DNA of 64,000 nt from DAOPYU01 sp942493245. GTDB taxonomy: Bacteria; Sumerlaeota; Sumerlaeia; UBA8349. The position numbers and the translations under genes are program-made. The stretch covers positions 5,766,001 to 5,830,000 of the forward strand of contig OW818685.1 of the NCBI GenBank assembly GCA_942493245.1, read 5' to 3'. Under the pieces are notes generated by a model. It was not told where the DNA came from. It saw nothing but the letters and a program-made list of their open reading frames with translations, and did not search any database. This document shows positions 43,769 through 52,634 of the stretch, in pieces; positions within the stretch are counted from its first letter, which is position 1, and each line of letters opens with the position of its first letter.

Positions 43769-44473
43769 CGTGTCCTCTTTGAATTTTTCCAAAAATGGAA
43801 TCCGTGTCGCCCGGGGCCGCTTGGCCCGCCTCACATTGTTTCCTCAAAACCAGTTAACCTCGACACGCAGTTTAAACCGCCCCCGGGGCCGTTTCAAACG
43901 AAATCGGAAATTAACCGGGAATTTCTCGGGAGCAGCAAGCCTCGCCTCCATTTCCGAATTTCCGAACGGGCAGAAAGAATGGATCGCGCGGAGACGCGGA
44001 GGCGCGGAGGATGGTTTGTTTCAGCCACAGGAGGCACAAAAGTCACAAAAAAGGGGATACTCCTTGTGCTTTCTGTGCCTTTTTGTGGCGAAAAATCGTC
44101 GCCGTCCCCTCCGGTTTCTCGGACTCCCCGTGCGGGGTCGTACCCGGCGGTTCTTTGTGACTTTGTGCCTTCGTGTGATCCCTTTTCAGTTATCCTCTGT
44201 TCCCGTGCGCGAGGTGTTGAACCGCATTTCACCCGAAGGCCCGAAGACACAAAGTTTTTTCGGATCAACAGGGAACCGGTTTCTTCCGGACAGGAAAACT
44301 CTTTGAATGCGATGAAAATTGCCACAAAGAAGGGTGACAAAGGCCGTGGCGTGGTTGTAGAATACGGGCCAGACGTCACGGACGTCTGCGCATATTCAAG
44401 ACCAGCCTTTCCCAGACAGAAGGCCATCAAACAGGGAAGCGGGTGTTCCCTTCCATAGAAAAGGATTCGAATT
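43769..44473. repeat. Repeat-rich intergenic region
   Basis: About 700 bases without a gene. It contains GCGCGGAGACGCGGAGGCGC at 43985, CACAAAAGTCACAAAAAAGG opposed by CCTTGTGCTTTCTGTGCC (44034-44085), and TTCTTTGTGACTTTGTGCC opposed by AAGACACAAAG (44152-44253). These match the GCAAAG/GCAGAGG-style hairpins at 4038 and 4976. The final 100 bases before dapB should hold its promoter. Confidence 0.55.
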
Positions 44474-45289
44474 ATGACCACCTCGATCATCATGTGCGGC
44501 GCCGCGGGGCGCATGGGCCAGGCCATTCTGCGGTGCGCGGCCCAGGACTCGGATAACTTCACCATTGCGGCGGGACTCGAAGCGCCGGGCGTGCTGGCCG
44601 AAGGGGCGACCGTCGGCGGGCTGATCGGCCAGCCAGGCCTCCAAGCCCCCATTGTGACCTCGCTCGACGCGCTGCCCACGGAGGGCGCCCCGGTGGCGAT
44701 CCATTTCTCCTCGCCCGAGGCCACGCTGACCCAGCTCGGCTGGTCCGTCGCGCACGGTTTCGCCGCCGTGGTGGGGACGACCGGCCTGGACGCCGCGCAG
44801 CGGGCCCAGATGGAGCAGATCGCCACGAAAATCCCGGTCGTGTTCGCGCCGAACATGAGCGTGGGCATCAACACGCTCTTCAAGATCGTGGCCGACGTGG
44901 CGCGCATTCTGGGCGAGTCGTACGACGTCGAGATTACCGAGGTACACCACCGCTTCAAGAAGGACGCGCCGAGTGGGACGGCCCGCCGTCTGGCCGAGGT
45001 CGTGGCCGAAGTCATGGGCGGCACCTATGAGGAACTGGTTGTGGATGGCCGTTCGGGCTTCCCGGGCGAGCGCCCTGCCCGCCAGATCGGCATGCACGCC
45101 ATCCGCGGTGGTGACGTAGTGGGGGACCACACGGTGACGTTTGCCACGCTGGGCGAGCGCGTCGAGATCACGCACCGCGCCCACAGCCGCGACACGCTCG
45201 CGCTCGGGGCGTTGCGCGCCGCCGCGTGGTTGGGACAAGGCCGCCAGCCGGGGCTTTACAGCATGCAGGACGTGCTGGGCATCCGCTGA
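44474..45289 (+). CDS. dapB: 4-hydroxy-tetrahydrodipicolinate reductase
   Basis: 271 residues. The N-terminal dinucleotide loop is CGAAGRMGQAI. GTTGL, APNMSVGIN and the catalytic block EVHHRFKKDAPSGTA (His pair, Lys, and DAPSGT) are all present. It reduces the DapA product with NAD(P)H on the path to diaminopimelate and lysine. The predicted length matches the family. A flavin reductase gene begins 44 bases after the stop on the same strand and may share the transcript. dapA lies far upstream at 31865, beyond the accessory block. Confidence 0.95.
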   Translation: MTTSIIMCGAAGRMGQAILRCAAQDSDNFTIAAGLEAPGVLAEGATVGGLIGQPGLQAPIVTSLDALPTEGAPVAIHFSSPEATLTQLGWSVAHGFAAVVGTTGLDAAQRAQMEQIATKIPVVFAPNMSVGINTLFKIVADVARILGESYDVEITEVHHRFKKDAPSGTARRLAEVVAEVMGGTYEELVVDGRSGFPGERPARQIGMHAIRGGDVVGDHTVTFATLGERVEITHRAHSRDTLALGALRAAAWLGQGRQPGLYSMQDVLGIR

Positions 45290-45333
45290 CGCATCGAGAA
45301 TCGGGTTACCGTCACAGGAAGGAGAACCCTTTT

Positions 45334-45837
45334 ATGTCGGATCTACCCTTCATGCAGAAAGGGGCCGAGGTCCTCGAACAACTCACGAAAGGGGGCGGGG
45401 GATTTCTGACCGTCGCCACCCCGGACGAGGTCAACACGATGACCATCGGCTGGGCGCAGCTCGGGGTTTTCTGGAACCTTGAACTGCTCACGGTCGCGGT
45501 CCGCAAGAGCCGCCACACCTTCTGGCTCATGGAGCGCGCGGCAGACTTCACGGTCAGCATTCCGTGGGAGGATTGTTCGAGAAAGCTGGCTTACTGCGGG
45601 TCGCACTCGGGCCGCGAGGGCGACAAGTTCATCGCCTGTGGGCTTGAGAAACACGCCGCCCGCAAGGTCCAGTCGCCCCTCGTGAAGTTGCGCGGTCTGC
45701 ATTACGAATGCCGCACCGCGTTCAAGGCGCCGATGGACTCGCGTTTCCTGAACCCGCAACTCGAGACGCTCTACCCCATGCGCGACTACCACACGCTCTA
45801 TTTTGGCGAGGTTCTGGCCTGTTACGAAACCGTGTGA
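45334..45837 (+). CDS. Flavin reductase-like (FMN-binding split-barrel) protein
   Basis: 167 residues. The family shows FLTVATPDEVNTMTIGWAQL (FMN-contact region), LELLTVAVRKSRHTFWLM and DFTVSIPWEDC. It probably binds FMN and supplies reduced flavin, or reduces a small substrate, in the cytoplasm. The start at 45334 has an excellent AGGAAGGAG about 9 bases upstream. The GREGDKF segment near residue 88 matches the GxxxG/D-K region of these proteins. It follows dapB closely, but no link between the two reactions is evident. Confidence 0.8.
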   Translation: MSDLPFMQKGAEVLEQLTKGGGGFLTVATPDEVNTMTIGWAQLGVFWNLELLTVAVRKSRHTFWLMERAADFTVSIPWEDCSRKLAYCGSHSGREGDKFIACGLEKHAARKVQSPLVKLRGLHYECRTAFKAPMDSRFLNPQLETLYPMRDYHTLYFGEVLACYETV

Positions 45838-45879
45838 CACAGGGGCGTTCAACTGCGGTTTATCGCGTTCACCCGTTGT

Positions 45880-46788
45880 TTACGTGTCGCCGTAGAGGCA
45901 CTCTCGCGTCTGGAAGAGAAAGACGCAAAGCGTCAGAACGAGCACTGAGGCGGCGCCGATGGTGGCGAAACAGACCCAGACCGGGACGGGGGTACTGTAG
46001 ATCTCGAACACCTTCAGGTCCTCGGAGATTTTGACCGGCAGGAGCGAATTGAGGTAGTGCAGGACGGTCCAGTACTTGAGCGCCGAGGGGAGGTAGGGCA
46101 GTCCGGCCTCCCAACCGAAGAGAAAAATCAGGTACTGGCTGCTTTTGAACAGACTCCCCATGAGCATCGCCACACTCGTGTAGGCCAGCAGCCCCGTGAC
46201 AATCGCGAGCGCTTCGCGCGCCAGTGTCGGGAACCTTGACGCCTGAAGCGCACTCTGCGAATCGGTCTCGGCGGTCGCCAGTTGATGCGCCCCGAGGAAG
46301 AGATCCCGGAACACCTCCTGCGGCCCGGCGGCTCCTATCGTCAGGATCAGGTACGAGGCCATGAGACTGCCGATGCAGATAGATGAAGCGAGCAGGAGGC
46401 TGGCAGCCAGTTTCCCGACCACGAGCGTCCAGCGCGAGACGGGCTGGAGAATCAGGAAGTGGAGGGTCTGATCGTCGTGCTCCTGGCGCATGACGGCAAA
46501 CCCGAGGAAATTGCCGACAAAGAAGACCGCGAAATGCAGATACAGAAGCCGCAGGAAATTCTGGTATTGCGTCTGCGCCGAGGTCAGGCTGTCGCGGGGG
46601 TGCAGGAGCGTCAACAACGAGATTAATACAGGGATGGCCGCGAAAATCAGCGCGGCCAGCATGAACTTGGAATGGATCAGCCGGCGCAGCGAGAGGATAA
46701 ACACCTCGGCGATCGAGCGGATATGCCGCACCGCCCAGGAGGACTCCCCCTGCGGCTCGAATTCATCGAGATTTGCCACGCGGGCCAT
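45880..46788 (-). CDS. ABC-2-type transporter permease
   Basis: 302 residues with six transmembrane segments (FMLAALIFAAIPVLISLLTL, FAVFFVGNFLGFAVM, VVGKLAASLLLASSICIGSL and three more). HDDQTLHFLILQPVSRWTLV, just before helix 3, is the typical ABC-2 loop. The start lies 1 base after the stop of the ATPase gene upstream, so the pair forms one exporter. The substrate is unknown. It is the last gene of a four-gene set of two ATPase/permease pairs (45880-49670). Confidence 0.85.
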   Translation of the reverse strand: MARVANLDEFEPQGESSWAVRHIRSIAEVFILSLRRLIHSKFMLAALIFAAIPVLISLLTLLHPRDSLTSAQTQYQNFLRLLYLHFAVFFVGNFLGFAVMRQEHDDQTLHFLILQPVSRWTLVVGKLAASLLLASSICIGSLMASYLILTIGAAGPQEVFRDLFLGAHQLATAETDSQSALQASRFPTLAREALAIVTGLLAYTSVAMLMGSLFKSSQYLIFLFGWEAGLPYLPSALKYWTVLHYLNSLLPVKISEDLKVFEIYSTPVPVWVCFATIGAASVLVLTLCVFLFQTRECLYGDT

Positions 46789-46789
46789 C

Positions 46790-47758
46790 TCAGTGGTGCT
46801 CCTTTCCGGCCAGATAATCGTAGATGGATTGCACGTTTTCGTCCGCCAGACTCACCAGGTCCAACTCGATCCCTTCGCGCATGATCAGATCGTTGAGCAA
46901 GAGATAAAAACTGTCCGGATCGCGCGTGGCGAGCGAGAGAGTCCCCTCGTCTTCGATCGAGACCTGACTCACCGAATCGTGCGCCAGAAGCAGCGCGGCC
47001 AGGCGGCGCGCTTCCCGACACCGCATGAAGACCTGGAAGGGGTGGTTGCGCAGAAGGTTGCGCACCTGATGGACCTCGCCTTCGGCCATCACGTATCCGT
47101 TGCTCATCATCAGGACGCGGTTGGTCAGGCGGTCTATTTCGTGCAGAATGTGACTCGAAATCAGAATCGTGCGCCCCTCGCGGGCGTATTCGGAAAACAG
47201 GTTCATCATCTCGTGGCGCCCGACAGGGTCCAGGCCGTTGAACGGTTCGTCGAGCACCAGAACTTCGGGCTGGTGGGCCAGCGCCAGGGCGATCTTGACC
47301 CGTTGCCGCATCCCCTTGCTGTAGGCGCGGATTTTCCGGTCCCGGTCCGCCGTCAGATTCACTTGTTCGAGCGCTTCGGTGGCGATTCGCCGCGCCCAGG
47401 CGCGGCCATGCCCCCGCAACGCCAGGAGCGCTTCGAGAAACTCCCGACCGCTGAAATTTTCGTAGAAGTGGTCCACCTGGGTGCAATATCCCACGCGCCG
47501 CCGCCAGTCGGGACTGCTGTTGACCGGCTGGTCCAGCACCGAGATTGCGCCCTGTCCCGGCCAGAGGAGACCGCAGATGAGGTTCATGAGCGTGGACTTG
47601 CCCGAGCCGTTCGGGCCTACCAGCCCCGTAATACCGGGGTAAATGTCCACCGTCACTTTGTTGATGCCGAGCACCTCGCCATACCAGCGCGAGACGTTGC
47701 GGATCCGGATGGACGGTTCCAGGGACTGGGGGGGGATGGGGGGAGGAGATTCGATCAT
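46790..47758 (-). CDS. ABC transporter ATP-binding protein
   Basis: 322 residues. Walker A is GPNGSGKST (about 49), the Q-loop is in GYCTQVDHFYENFSGREFL, the signature is YSKGMRQRVKIALAL, Walker B is VLVLDEPFNGLDP, and the switch His is in ISSHILHEIDRL. The C-terminal 90 residues form a DUF4162-type regulatory extension (FQVFMRCREARRLAALLL). It drives the permease encoded next. The signature starts YSKGM instead of LSGGQ, normal for ABC-2 exporters. Confidence 0.92.
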   Translation of the reverse strand: MIESPPPIPPQSLEPSIRIRNVSRWYGEVLGINKVTVDIYPGITGLVGPNGSGKSTLMNLICGLLWPGQGAISVLDQPVNSSPDWRRRVGYCTQVDHFYENFSGREFLEALLALRGHGRAWARRIATEALEQVNLTADRDRKIRAYSKGMRQRVKIALALAHQPEVLVLDEPFNGLDPVGRHEMMNLFSEYAREGRTILISSHILHEIDRLTNRVLMMSNGYVMAEGEVHQVRNLLRNHPFQVFMRCREARRLAALLLAHDSVSQVSIEDEGTLSLATRDPDSFYLLLNDLIMREGIELDLVSLADENVQSIYDYLAGKEHH

Positions 47759-47800
47759 TTAGGAGCACTCTGTTTTTCGAAAAAGTCGCACTCGGGTTTC

Positions 47801-48679
47801 TCAGTGTTCATAGCGGGCCGCCCGGCTGATGCGTCTGTGGAGAATCAAGACGCAGACGCCCCAGCACGCCAGTACCCCGATCCAGGCGCCCCACAGGCTG
47901 AGGTCGCAGTCGGGCGGGGGGGTCCGGAAACAATGTTTGCCGACCTCGCGGAGGGCTTGGAGGGGAGAAATCGCCAGGTACGCCTTGTTTTCTATGATTT
48001 CACAGGAAAAATTTGCGATCATGTGCAGGCCGATGATTGAAACGAGGAAGATGATGCCCGCATACCGGCGGTTTTTCGTCAGGCAGGACGCCGTGAGAAT
48101 CAACAGGCTCAGCGTGACCGCAATCACGCCGCCGTAGAGAGTCAGGCTGCCCAGTATCCACGCGTATTCGTCCCAGAAGTACAGACTCCAGCGATCCTGC
48201 TCGGGCGCGACGGCCAGCTGAACCCCGTAAAGCACCAGAGCCTGAATGACCGTAAGAAACGCCAGAGGGATAAACACCGTGAAGAACTTGCCCGCGAAAT
48301 ACTCCCATCGGCTGATGGGTTTGGACATATAGAGCACCACGGCGTGGTGCATCAGATCATCGGTAATCACAGACGTAAGAGTGAAGGCAAACACGAGCGA
48401 GGCGAAGATCTGTCCGTCGAGAAACCACCGGAAGTAATTGGCGTTCACGTCGGGCAGGTTGCCCCTCAGGTTGATCAGGGTCAGCAGGTCTTCATTCACC
48501 CGGATGTACTGATAGGCCAGCCGGAGGAGAAACTGCAGGCAACAGAGCATGAAGAGGATAATCACCTGACGCTTTTTGAACAGATCCATGTAGGTGAACC
48601 GGGGCATGGCGAGCCAGCGCAGAAACGCCCCACGGCGTTGACCCTCCCAGGTCTGGTAGGTGTAATCGTAAACCGGCAT
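47801..48679 (-). CDS. ABC-2-type transporter permease
   Basis: 292 residues with about six transmembrane segments (VIILFMLCCLQFLLRLAYQY, SLVFAFTLTSVITDDLM, FFTVFIPLAFLTVIQALVLY, YGGVIAVTLSLLILTASCL, and a C-terminal one). DDLMHHAVVLYMSKPISRWE matches the ABC-2 loop seen in the other permease. The start at 48679 (MPVYDYTYQTWEGQRRG) is chosen since that opening is typical of the type; the frame extends to 48856 only over the ATPase gene. It partners the ATPase at 48705-49670, 25 bases upstream. Confidence 0.85.
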   Translation of the reverse strand: MPVYDYTYQTWEGQRRGAFLRWLAMPRFTYMDLFKKRQVIILFMLCCLQFLLRLAYQYIRVNEDLLTLINLRGNLPDVNANYFRWFLDGQIFASLVFAFTLTSVITDDLMHHAVVLYMSKPISRWEYFAGKFFTVFIPLAFLTVIQALVLYGVQLAVAPEQDRWSLYFWDEYAWILGSLTLYGGVIAVTLSLLILTASCLTKNRRYAGIIFLVSIIGLHMIANFSCEIIENKAYLAISPLQALREVGKHCFRTPPPDCDLSLWGAWIGVLACWGVCVLILHRRISRAARYEH

Positions 48680-48704
48680 GGAGGCGCCCGGGTGGACCGC
48701 TGTT

Positions 48705-49670
48705 TCAGCGGGCCGCCGGTTCCTTTCGCTTGGAATTCGGACCCGTCGTCGCGGTTTTCTCCTCTTCGAGGAGCGCCTGGAGGAAGATATCCTCAAGGGT
48801 GTCGCGCCGGGCGTAGAAGTGGCGAATCTGGACCTGGTGGCGGTGCGCCGTTTCAAAAAAGACGCGGGTGTTGACCCCCGGCGGCGTGGTTATCTGGAAG
48901 TTGTCGTGATCCCCCAGAGTGGTCTGGCAACCGATCTGCGCCAGGTCCGCCATGAATCGGTCCACATTCCCCTTCAGGCGCAACTCGAAGACGTTTTCGT
49001 CGGTCCGCTTCATCTCTTCGATATTCCCCGACGCCACCACCTGTCCCTTTTTCAAAACCAGCACGTCGCGGCAGCACGTCTCGATGTCCTTGAGCAGGTG
49101 GGAACAGACCACGATCTTCGAGTCGGAATGTTCGACCATTTCGCAGATCAGGTGGAGCATTTCCTTGCGCGCGTCGGGGTCCAGACCGTTGGTCGGCTCG
49201 TCGAGGATAAGCACCTTCGGGCCGTGGATCAGGGCCTGGGCCAGGCGCACCTTCTGATGCATGCCGTAGGAGAGGCCGTCAATCGGGCGGTAGCGCACTT
49301 CACCCAACCCCACATAGAAAAGCACCTCGTGGGCGCGTTCGGTGGCGGCGCTGGGTGGCAGTCCGCACATCTCGCCCATGAACCGCAGAAACCGCACCGG
49401 CGTCATCCCGGGCAGGTAGCTTTCGTGCTCCGGCATGTATCCCACCAGTTCGCGGATGCGTTTTCCCTGTCGGCGCACGTCGAGTCCTTCGATTTGCGCC
49501 CGCCCCGTGTACGCGGGCAACAGCCCCAGCAGCGTGCGGATGAGGGTACTTTTACCTGCGCCATTAGGCCCAAGCAGTCCCAGCGCTTTGCTTTCCATCG
49601 AAAGCGTCACATCGCGCAGGGCCAGCCGGCGTCCGTAGGCTACGGAAAAATGGTCCAGTTCAAGCAGCAT
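48705..49670 (-). CDS. ABC transporter ATP-binding protein
   Basis: 321 residues. Walker A GPNGAGKST (about 35), LSYGMHQKVRLAQAL signature, VLILDEPTNGLDP Walker B and VCSHLLKDIE switch region. The C-terminal extension ends in a Lys/Arg-rich tail (NSKRKEPAAR). It heads the four-gene ABC set. Together with its neighbour it forms one exporter, and the second ATPase/permease pair follows 42 bases after the permease. Confidence 0.92.
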   Translation of the reverse strand: MLLELDHFSVAYGRRLALRDVTLSMESKALGLLGPNGAGKSTLIRTLLGLLPAYTGRAQIEGLDVRRQGKRIRELVGYMPEHESYLPGMTPVRFLRFMGEMCGLPPSAATERAHEVLFYVGLGEVRYRPIDGLSYGMHQKVRLAQALIHGPKVLILDEPTNGLDPDARKEMLHLICEMVEHSDSKIVVCSHLLKDIETCCRDVLVLKKGQVVASGNIEEMKRTDENVFELRLKGNVDRFMADLAQIGCQTTLGDHDNFQITTPPGVNTRVFFETAHRHQVQIRHFYARRDTLEDIFLQALLEEEKTATTGPNSKRKEPAAR

Positions 49671-49844
49671 GTTCGATCAGGACTTTCCACGACGGCGCTT
49701 TTCGGTACATTTCCGAAGAGCGACTCCTTGTTTCCGGGCATTCCAGATTTCCCGGTCTATACTTAAGACGTTCGAGGGAGCAAAAAGTTGGTAAAAAAAC
49801 TGCACGATCCGCATTTTTTTGAAAAAGCCTGGGTCGGAGCGGTG

Positions 49845-50711
49845 TCACGCCATCAAACCAAAATGCTCGCGCGCTTCCTTGTAGGAGTTTACCGTATTCT
49901 CGACAATGGAGAGGATCTTGTTCCGGTCGAGTTGTAAGAGGTCATTGTAGATGCTGTTGATGACATCTATCCGTTTGTCCGGTTCGGCCCGGCCCAGGCC
50001 GATGCGGCTGCTGATCAGGTTGGCCAACCCGACAATTGCCAGGCCTTCAGGCGATTCCTCGGAACGGATCAGATCCAGATCGGTCACATGGTGGCGGCGG
50101 GCGGCCCGCACAAAGAGTGTCGGGAAACGCCATTTGGCCAGCACGCGGGCTCCGATGGTGCAGTGGTCGTACCCGAATTCGCGCACCTCGAGTTCCATGA
50201 TCTCTTCCATGCTCAGGCCGTCGTTGTAGCTGCGGGCAAAGAGATTGCGGAAATCGTCGCGGTAAACGACCGCCAGGCTTGTTTTACCGATGTCGTGCAA
50301 CAACCCGCCGACAAACGCTTCGTTGGGGTTGAGCAGGCCGCATTTTTCGGCGATTTCCTTGGCGGCGCTGGCGGCGCCCAGAGAGTGCTCCCAGAGTTTT
50401 TCTTCCATCAGCGCGGCATGTTTGAACAGCCCGCGGGTACAGACCGTGATGACGAGACTGCGCAGAGCCGAGTGACCGAGAATAAAAATGGCGCCGCTGA
50501 TGGACGACACCCGCTGGCGGGTGCCGAAAAAGGGCGAGTTCGCCATCTGCAGAATGCGCGAGACCATCGCCTGATCAGCCGCGAGGGTGTCGGCCAGCAT
50601 GGAATTGGTCGTGCGCGGGTCGCCGAGCATGTGCATGACCTTCTGGGCCACCATCGGCATGGCGGGCACATCCTGCACCATCTTGTCCAAGTCTTGAATG
50701 ATAGGCGACAC
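49845..50711 (-). CDS. HDOD-domain signalling protein, copy 1
   Basis: 288 residues spanning a whole HDOD domain: VPAMPMVAQKVMHMLGDPRT, DQAMVSRILQMANSPFFGTR, ISGAIFILGHSALRSLVITV, EKLWEHSLGAASAAKEIAEK, and GGLLHDIGKTSLAVVY with an HD pair. HDOD proteins act in cytoplasmic signalling and the HD pair here may bind metal, but enzyme activity is rarely shown. A close paralogue lies directly upstream (50866-51729). The pair is unlinked to a recognisable partner gene. Confidence 0.85.
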   Translation of the reverse strand: MSPIIQDLDKMVQDVPAMPMVAQKVMHMLGDPRTTNSMLADTLAADQAMVSRILQMANSPFFGTRQRVSSISGAIFILGHSALRSLVITVCTRGLFKHAALMEEKLWEHSLGAASAAKEIAEKCGLLNPNEAFVGGLLHDIGKTSLAVVYRDDFRNLFARSYNDGLSMEEIMELEVREFGYDHCTIGARVLAKWRFPTLFVRAARRHHVTDLDLIRSEESPEGLAIVGLANLISSRIGLGRAEPDKRIDVINSIYNDLLQLDRNKILSIVENTVNSYKEAREHFGLMA

Positions 50712-50865
50712 TGCGGCGAATCCTTACGGCCAGAGACGGAATCGGCCCGGTTCTCGACGTCGCTTTCCCTGCGGTGAGCGAATCGGCCGGGCCTGCGATG
50801 AACGGTAAATCTGCGCGCCCTTCGGGCGCCCTGCAACACGACGCACCCTGTCCCCGGAACATGCT

Positions 50866-51729
50866 TCAGGCCAGGTTGAACTGATCGCGGGCCTCTTTAT
50901 AGGTTTTCAGCGTTTTCTCGACAATCTGCAACACTTTTTCCCGGTTGAGATTCAGATACACGTTTGCGTTCGTTTCGATTACGTCCACCCGTTTATCCGG
51001 TTCCGGACGCCCCAGCCCCACCCGCATCGCAATGCGGTTGGCTTGCGCCACCACGGCCAGCACCTCGGGGTTGTCATCGCCGGAGATCAGTTGGAGGTTG
51101 TCGGTGTGATGGCGGCGGGCGGCGCGGGCATACATGGTCGGCAGACGCCAGTTGGTGAGAACGCGCGCCCCGACCTCGCAGTGGTCGTAACCGAATTCTT
51201 CCTTCTCAAGGGCGATGTTCTCGTCCATGGTCAGGTTCGTCTCATAGACTTTCGTAAAGATCGCCCGGTATTCCGTGGGGTAAGCGGACACGAAAATCGG
51301 CTTGCCGATGTCATGGAGAAGTCCGGAAATGAACGCTTCGTCAGGGTCCATGCGGTTACAGGCGGTTGCGATTTCGCGCGCCGCAATGGCCGCCCCGAGC
51401 GAATGCTCCCAGAGTTTCTCTTCCATAAGCCCCGGATTTTTGAAAAGCCCTTTGGTGCAGGCCGTGATAATCAGGCTGCGCAGGGCGGAGTGCCCCAACA
51501 CAAACACGGCGCCACTGATCGAAGAGATTTTCTTGCGGGTGCCAAAGAAGGGCGAATTGGCCATCTGCAGGATGCGCGAGGCGAGCGACTGGTCGGAGGC
51601 CAGCGTTTCGCCCAACTGCACATTGGTCGTGCGTGAGTCCCCGAGCATGTGCATCACTTTTTGCGCCACCACGGGCATGGCGGGCACATCGCGTACCATC
51701 CGGTCCAAGTCTTCAATTTGTGGAGACAC
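50866..51729 (-). CDS. HDOD-domain signalling protein, copy 2
   Basis: 287 residues, a clear paralogue of the downstream gene over its full length (VPAMPVVAQKVMHMLGDSRT, SRILQMANSPFFGTRKKISS, GLLHDIGKPIFVSA, FGYDHCEVGARVL). The two differ by many scattered substitutions, so the duplication is old. The 154-base gap between them lacks a strong terminator. Their similar ends (SYKEAREHFGL versus TYKEARDQFNL) show that both are full-length. Confidence 0.85.
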   Translation of the reverse strand: MSPQIEDLDRMVRDVPAMPVVAQKVMHMLGDSRTTNVQLGETLASDQSLASRILQMANSPFFGTRKKISSISGAVFVLGHSALRSLIITACTKGLFKNPGLMEEKLWEHSLGAAIAAREIATACNRMDPDEAFISGLLHDIGKPIFVSAYPTEYRAIFTKVYETNLTMDENIALEKEEFGYDHCEVGARVLTNWRLPTMYARAARRHHTDNLQLISGDDNPEVLAVVAQANRIAMRVGLGRPEPDKRVDVIETNANVYLNLNREKVLQIVEKTLKTYKEARDQFNLA

Positions 51730-51819
51730 AAGGAACCTCTTTCACCCGATTGAATTTCTCCAGACTTATCAAACCAAAACCGTCCCAAGAAAGCAAGTCC
51801 CGGATACGGGTTGTGCGGG

Positions 51820-51846
51820 AAAAATCAAACGGCGAACCGCCGTTGA
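51820..51846 (-). terminator. Intrinsic terminator after rnc
   Basis: On the minus strand AACGGCG GTT CGCCGTT is followed by TGATTTTTCC. The stem of seven base pairs and the T-run lie about 55 bases after the rnc stop, the expected end of the rpmF-to-rnc operon. Confidence 0.7.
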
Positions 51847-51897
51847 GCCTCCCTGCGCGGTTGTCTTGCGGATGGGTAAAGATACCGGGATTCCCGC

Positions 51898-52632
51898 TCA
51901 GTCCAATGGCCCGGGGAGATCCAGGCGTCCCTCAATCAGCGCCCGCCACGCCTGGCGGGCCGCCCGGTTGCCCGCGGTTTTAATGCGCGCTCCCTGTCCC
52001 CGTCCGGCCAGTTGCCCCGCCACATGGACTTCCACTTCGAATTGTTTGTCGTGGGGCGGTCCCTGCTCGGCTATTTTCACATAGTCCGGGACCGGCCACC
52101 CCTGCTTCTGGACCAGTTCCTGAAGAAGCGATTTGTAGTCGAGGAAATCCTCGGCTTCCAGGGATTCAATCCCCGGAGTCAGGATCTTTTCCCAGACAAA
52201 TCGGCGCAACGCCTCAAAGGGGATCTCGAAATAGAACGCCCCGATGCAGGCTTCGAGAGCCGATCCCAGAATCGAATCGCGTTGGCGGCCCCCGTTGTTC
52301 TCCTCCCCCCGGCCCAACAGAAGCAGGGGCGCGAGGCCCAATTCCAGGCCCCGGCGGCCCAGTTCGAGACGGCTGACCAGAAACGCGCGCTTCTTCGAGA
52401 GTTCCCCCTCGGTCTCATCCGGATAACGCTGAAACAGCAGGTCGGCCGCCAGGCACCCCAGCACGGCGTCGCCCAGGAACTCCAGGCGCTCGTTGTCGGG
52501 GATCCCGTCGTGCTCGAACGCATAGGAGCGGTGGGTGAGCGCCTGCAAGACCCGCTCAAAAGAGGAGAGTTCCAGTCCGTTGCGGGACAGGAACTCTTGA
52601 AGTAATTCGAGCCGTTGTGGGTCGAGAGTCAA
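51898..52632 (-). CDS. rnc: Ribonuclease III
   Basis: 244 residues. The nuclease signature NERLEFLGDAVLG (47-59) and the second acidic site (DSILGSALEACIGAFYFE) are intact, and a double-stranded-RNA-binding domain follows from about 163 (DYKSLLQELVQKQGWPVPDY to NRAARQAWRALIEG). The enzyme processes rRNA precursors and other duplex RNA. It begins 2 bases after the fabF stop, an arrangement common in bacteria, and is the last gene of the operon before the terminator. Confidence 0.95.
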   Translation of the reverse strand: MTLDPQRLELLQEFLSRNGLELSSFERVLQALTHRSYAFEHDGIPDNERLEFLGDAVLGCLAADLLFQRYPDETEGELSKKRAFLVSRLELGRRGLELGLAPLLLLGRGEENNGGRQRDSILGSALEACIGAFYFEIPFEALRRFVWEKILTPGIESLEAEDFLDYKSLLQELVQKQGWPVPDYVKIAEQGPPHDKQFEVEVHVAGQLAGRGQGARIKTAGNRAARQAWRALIEGRLDLPGPLD

Positions 52633-52634
52633 TC

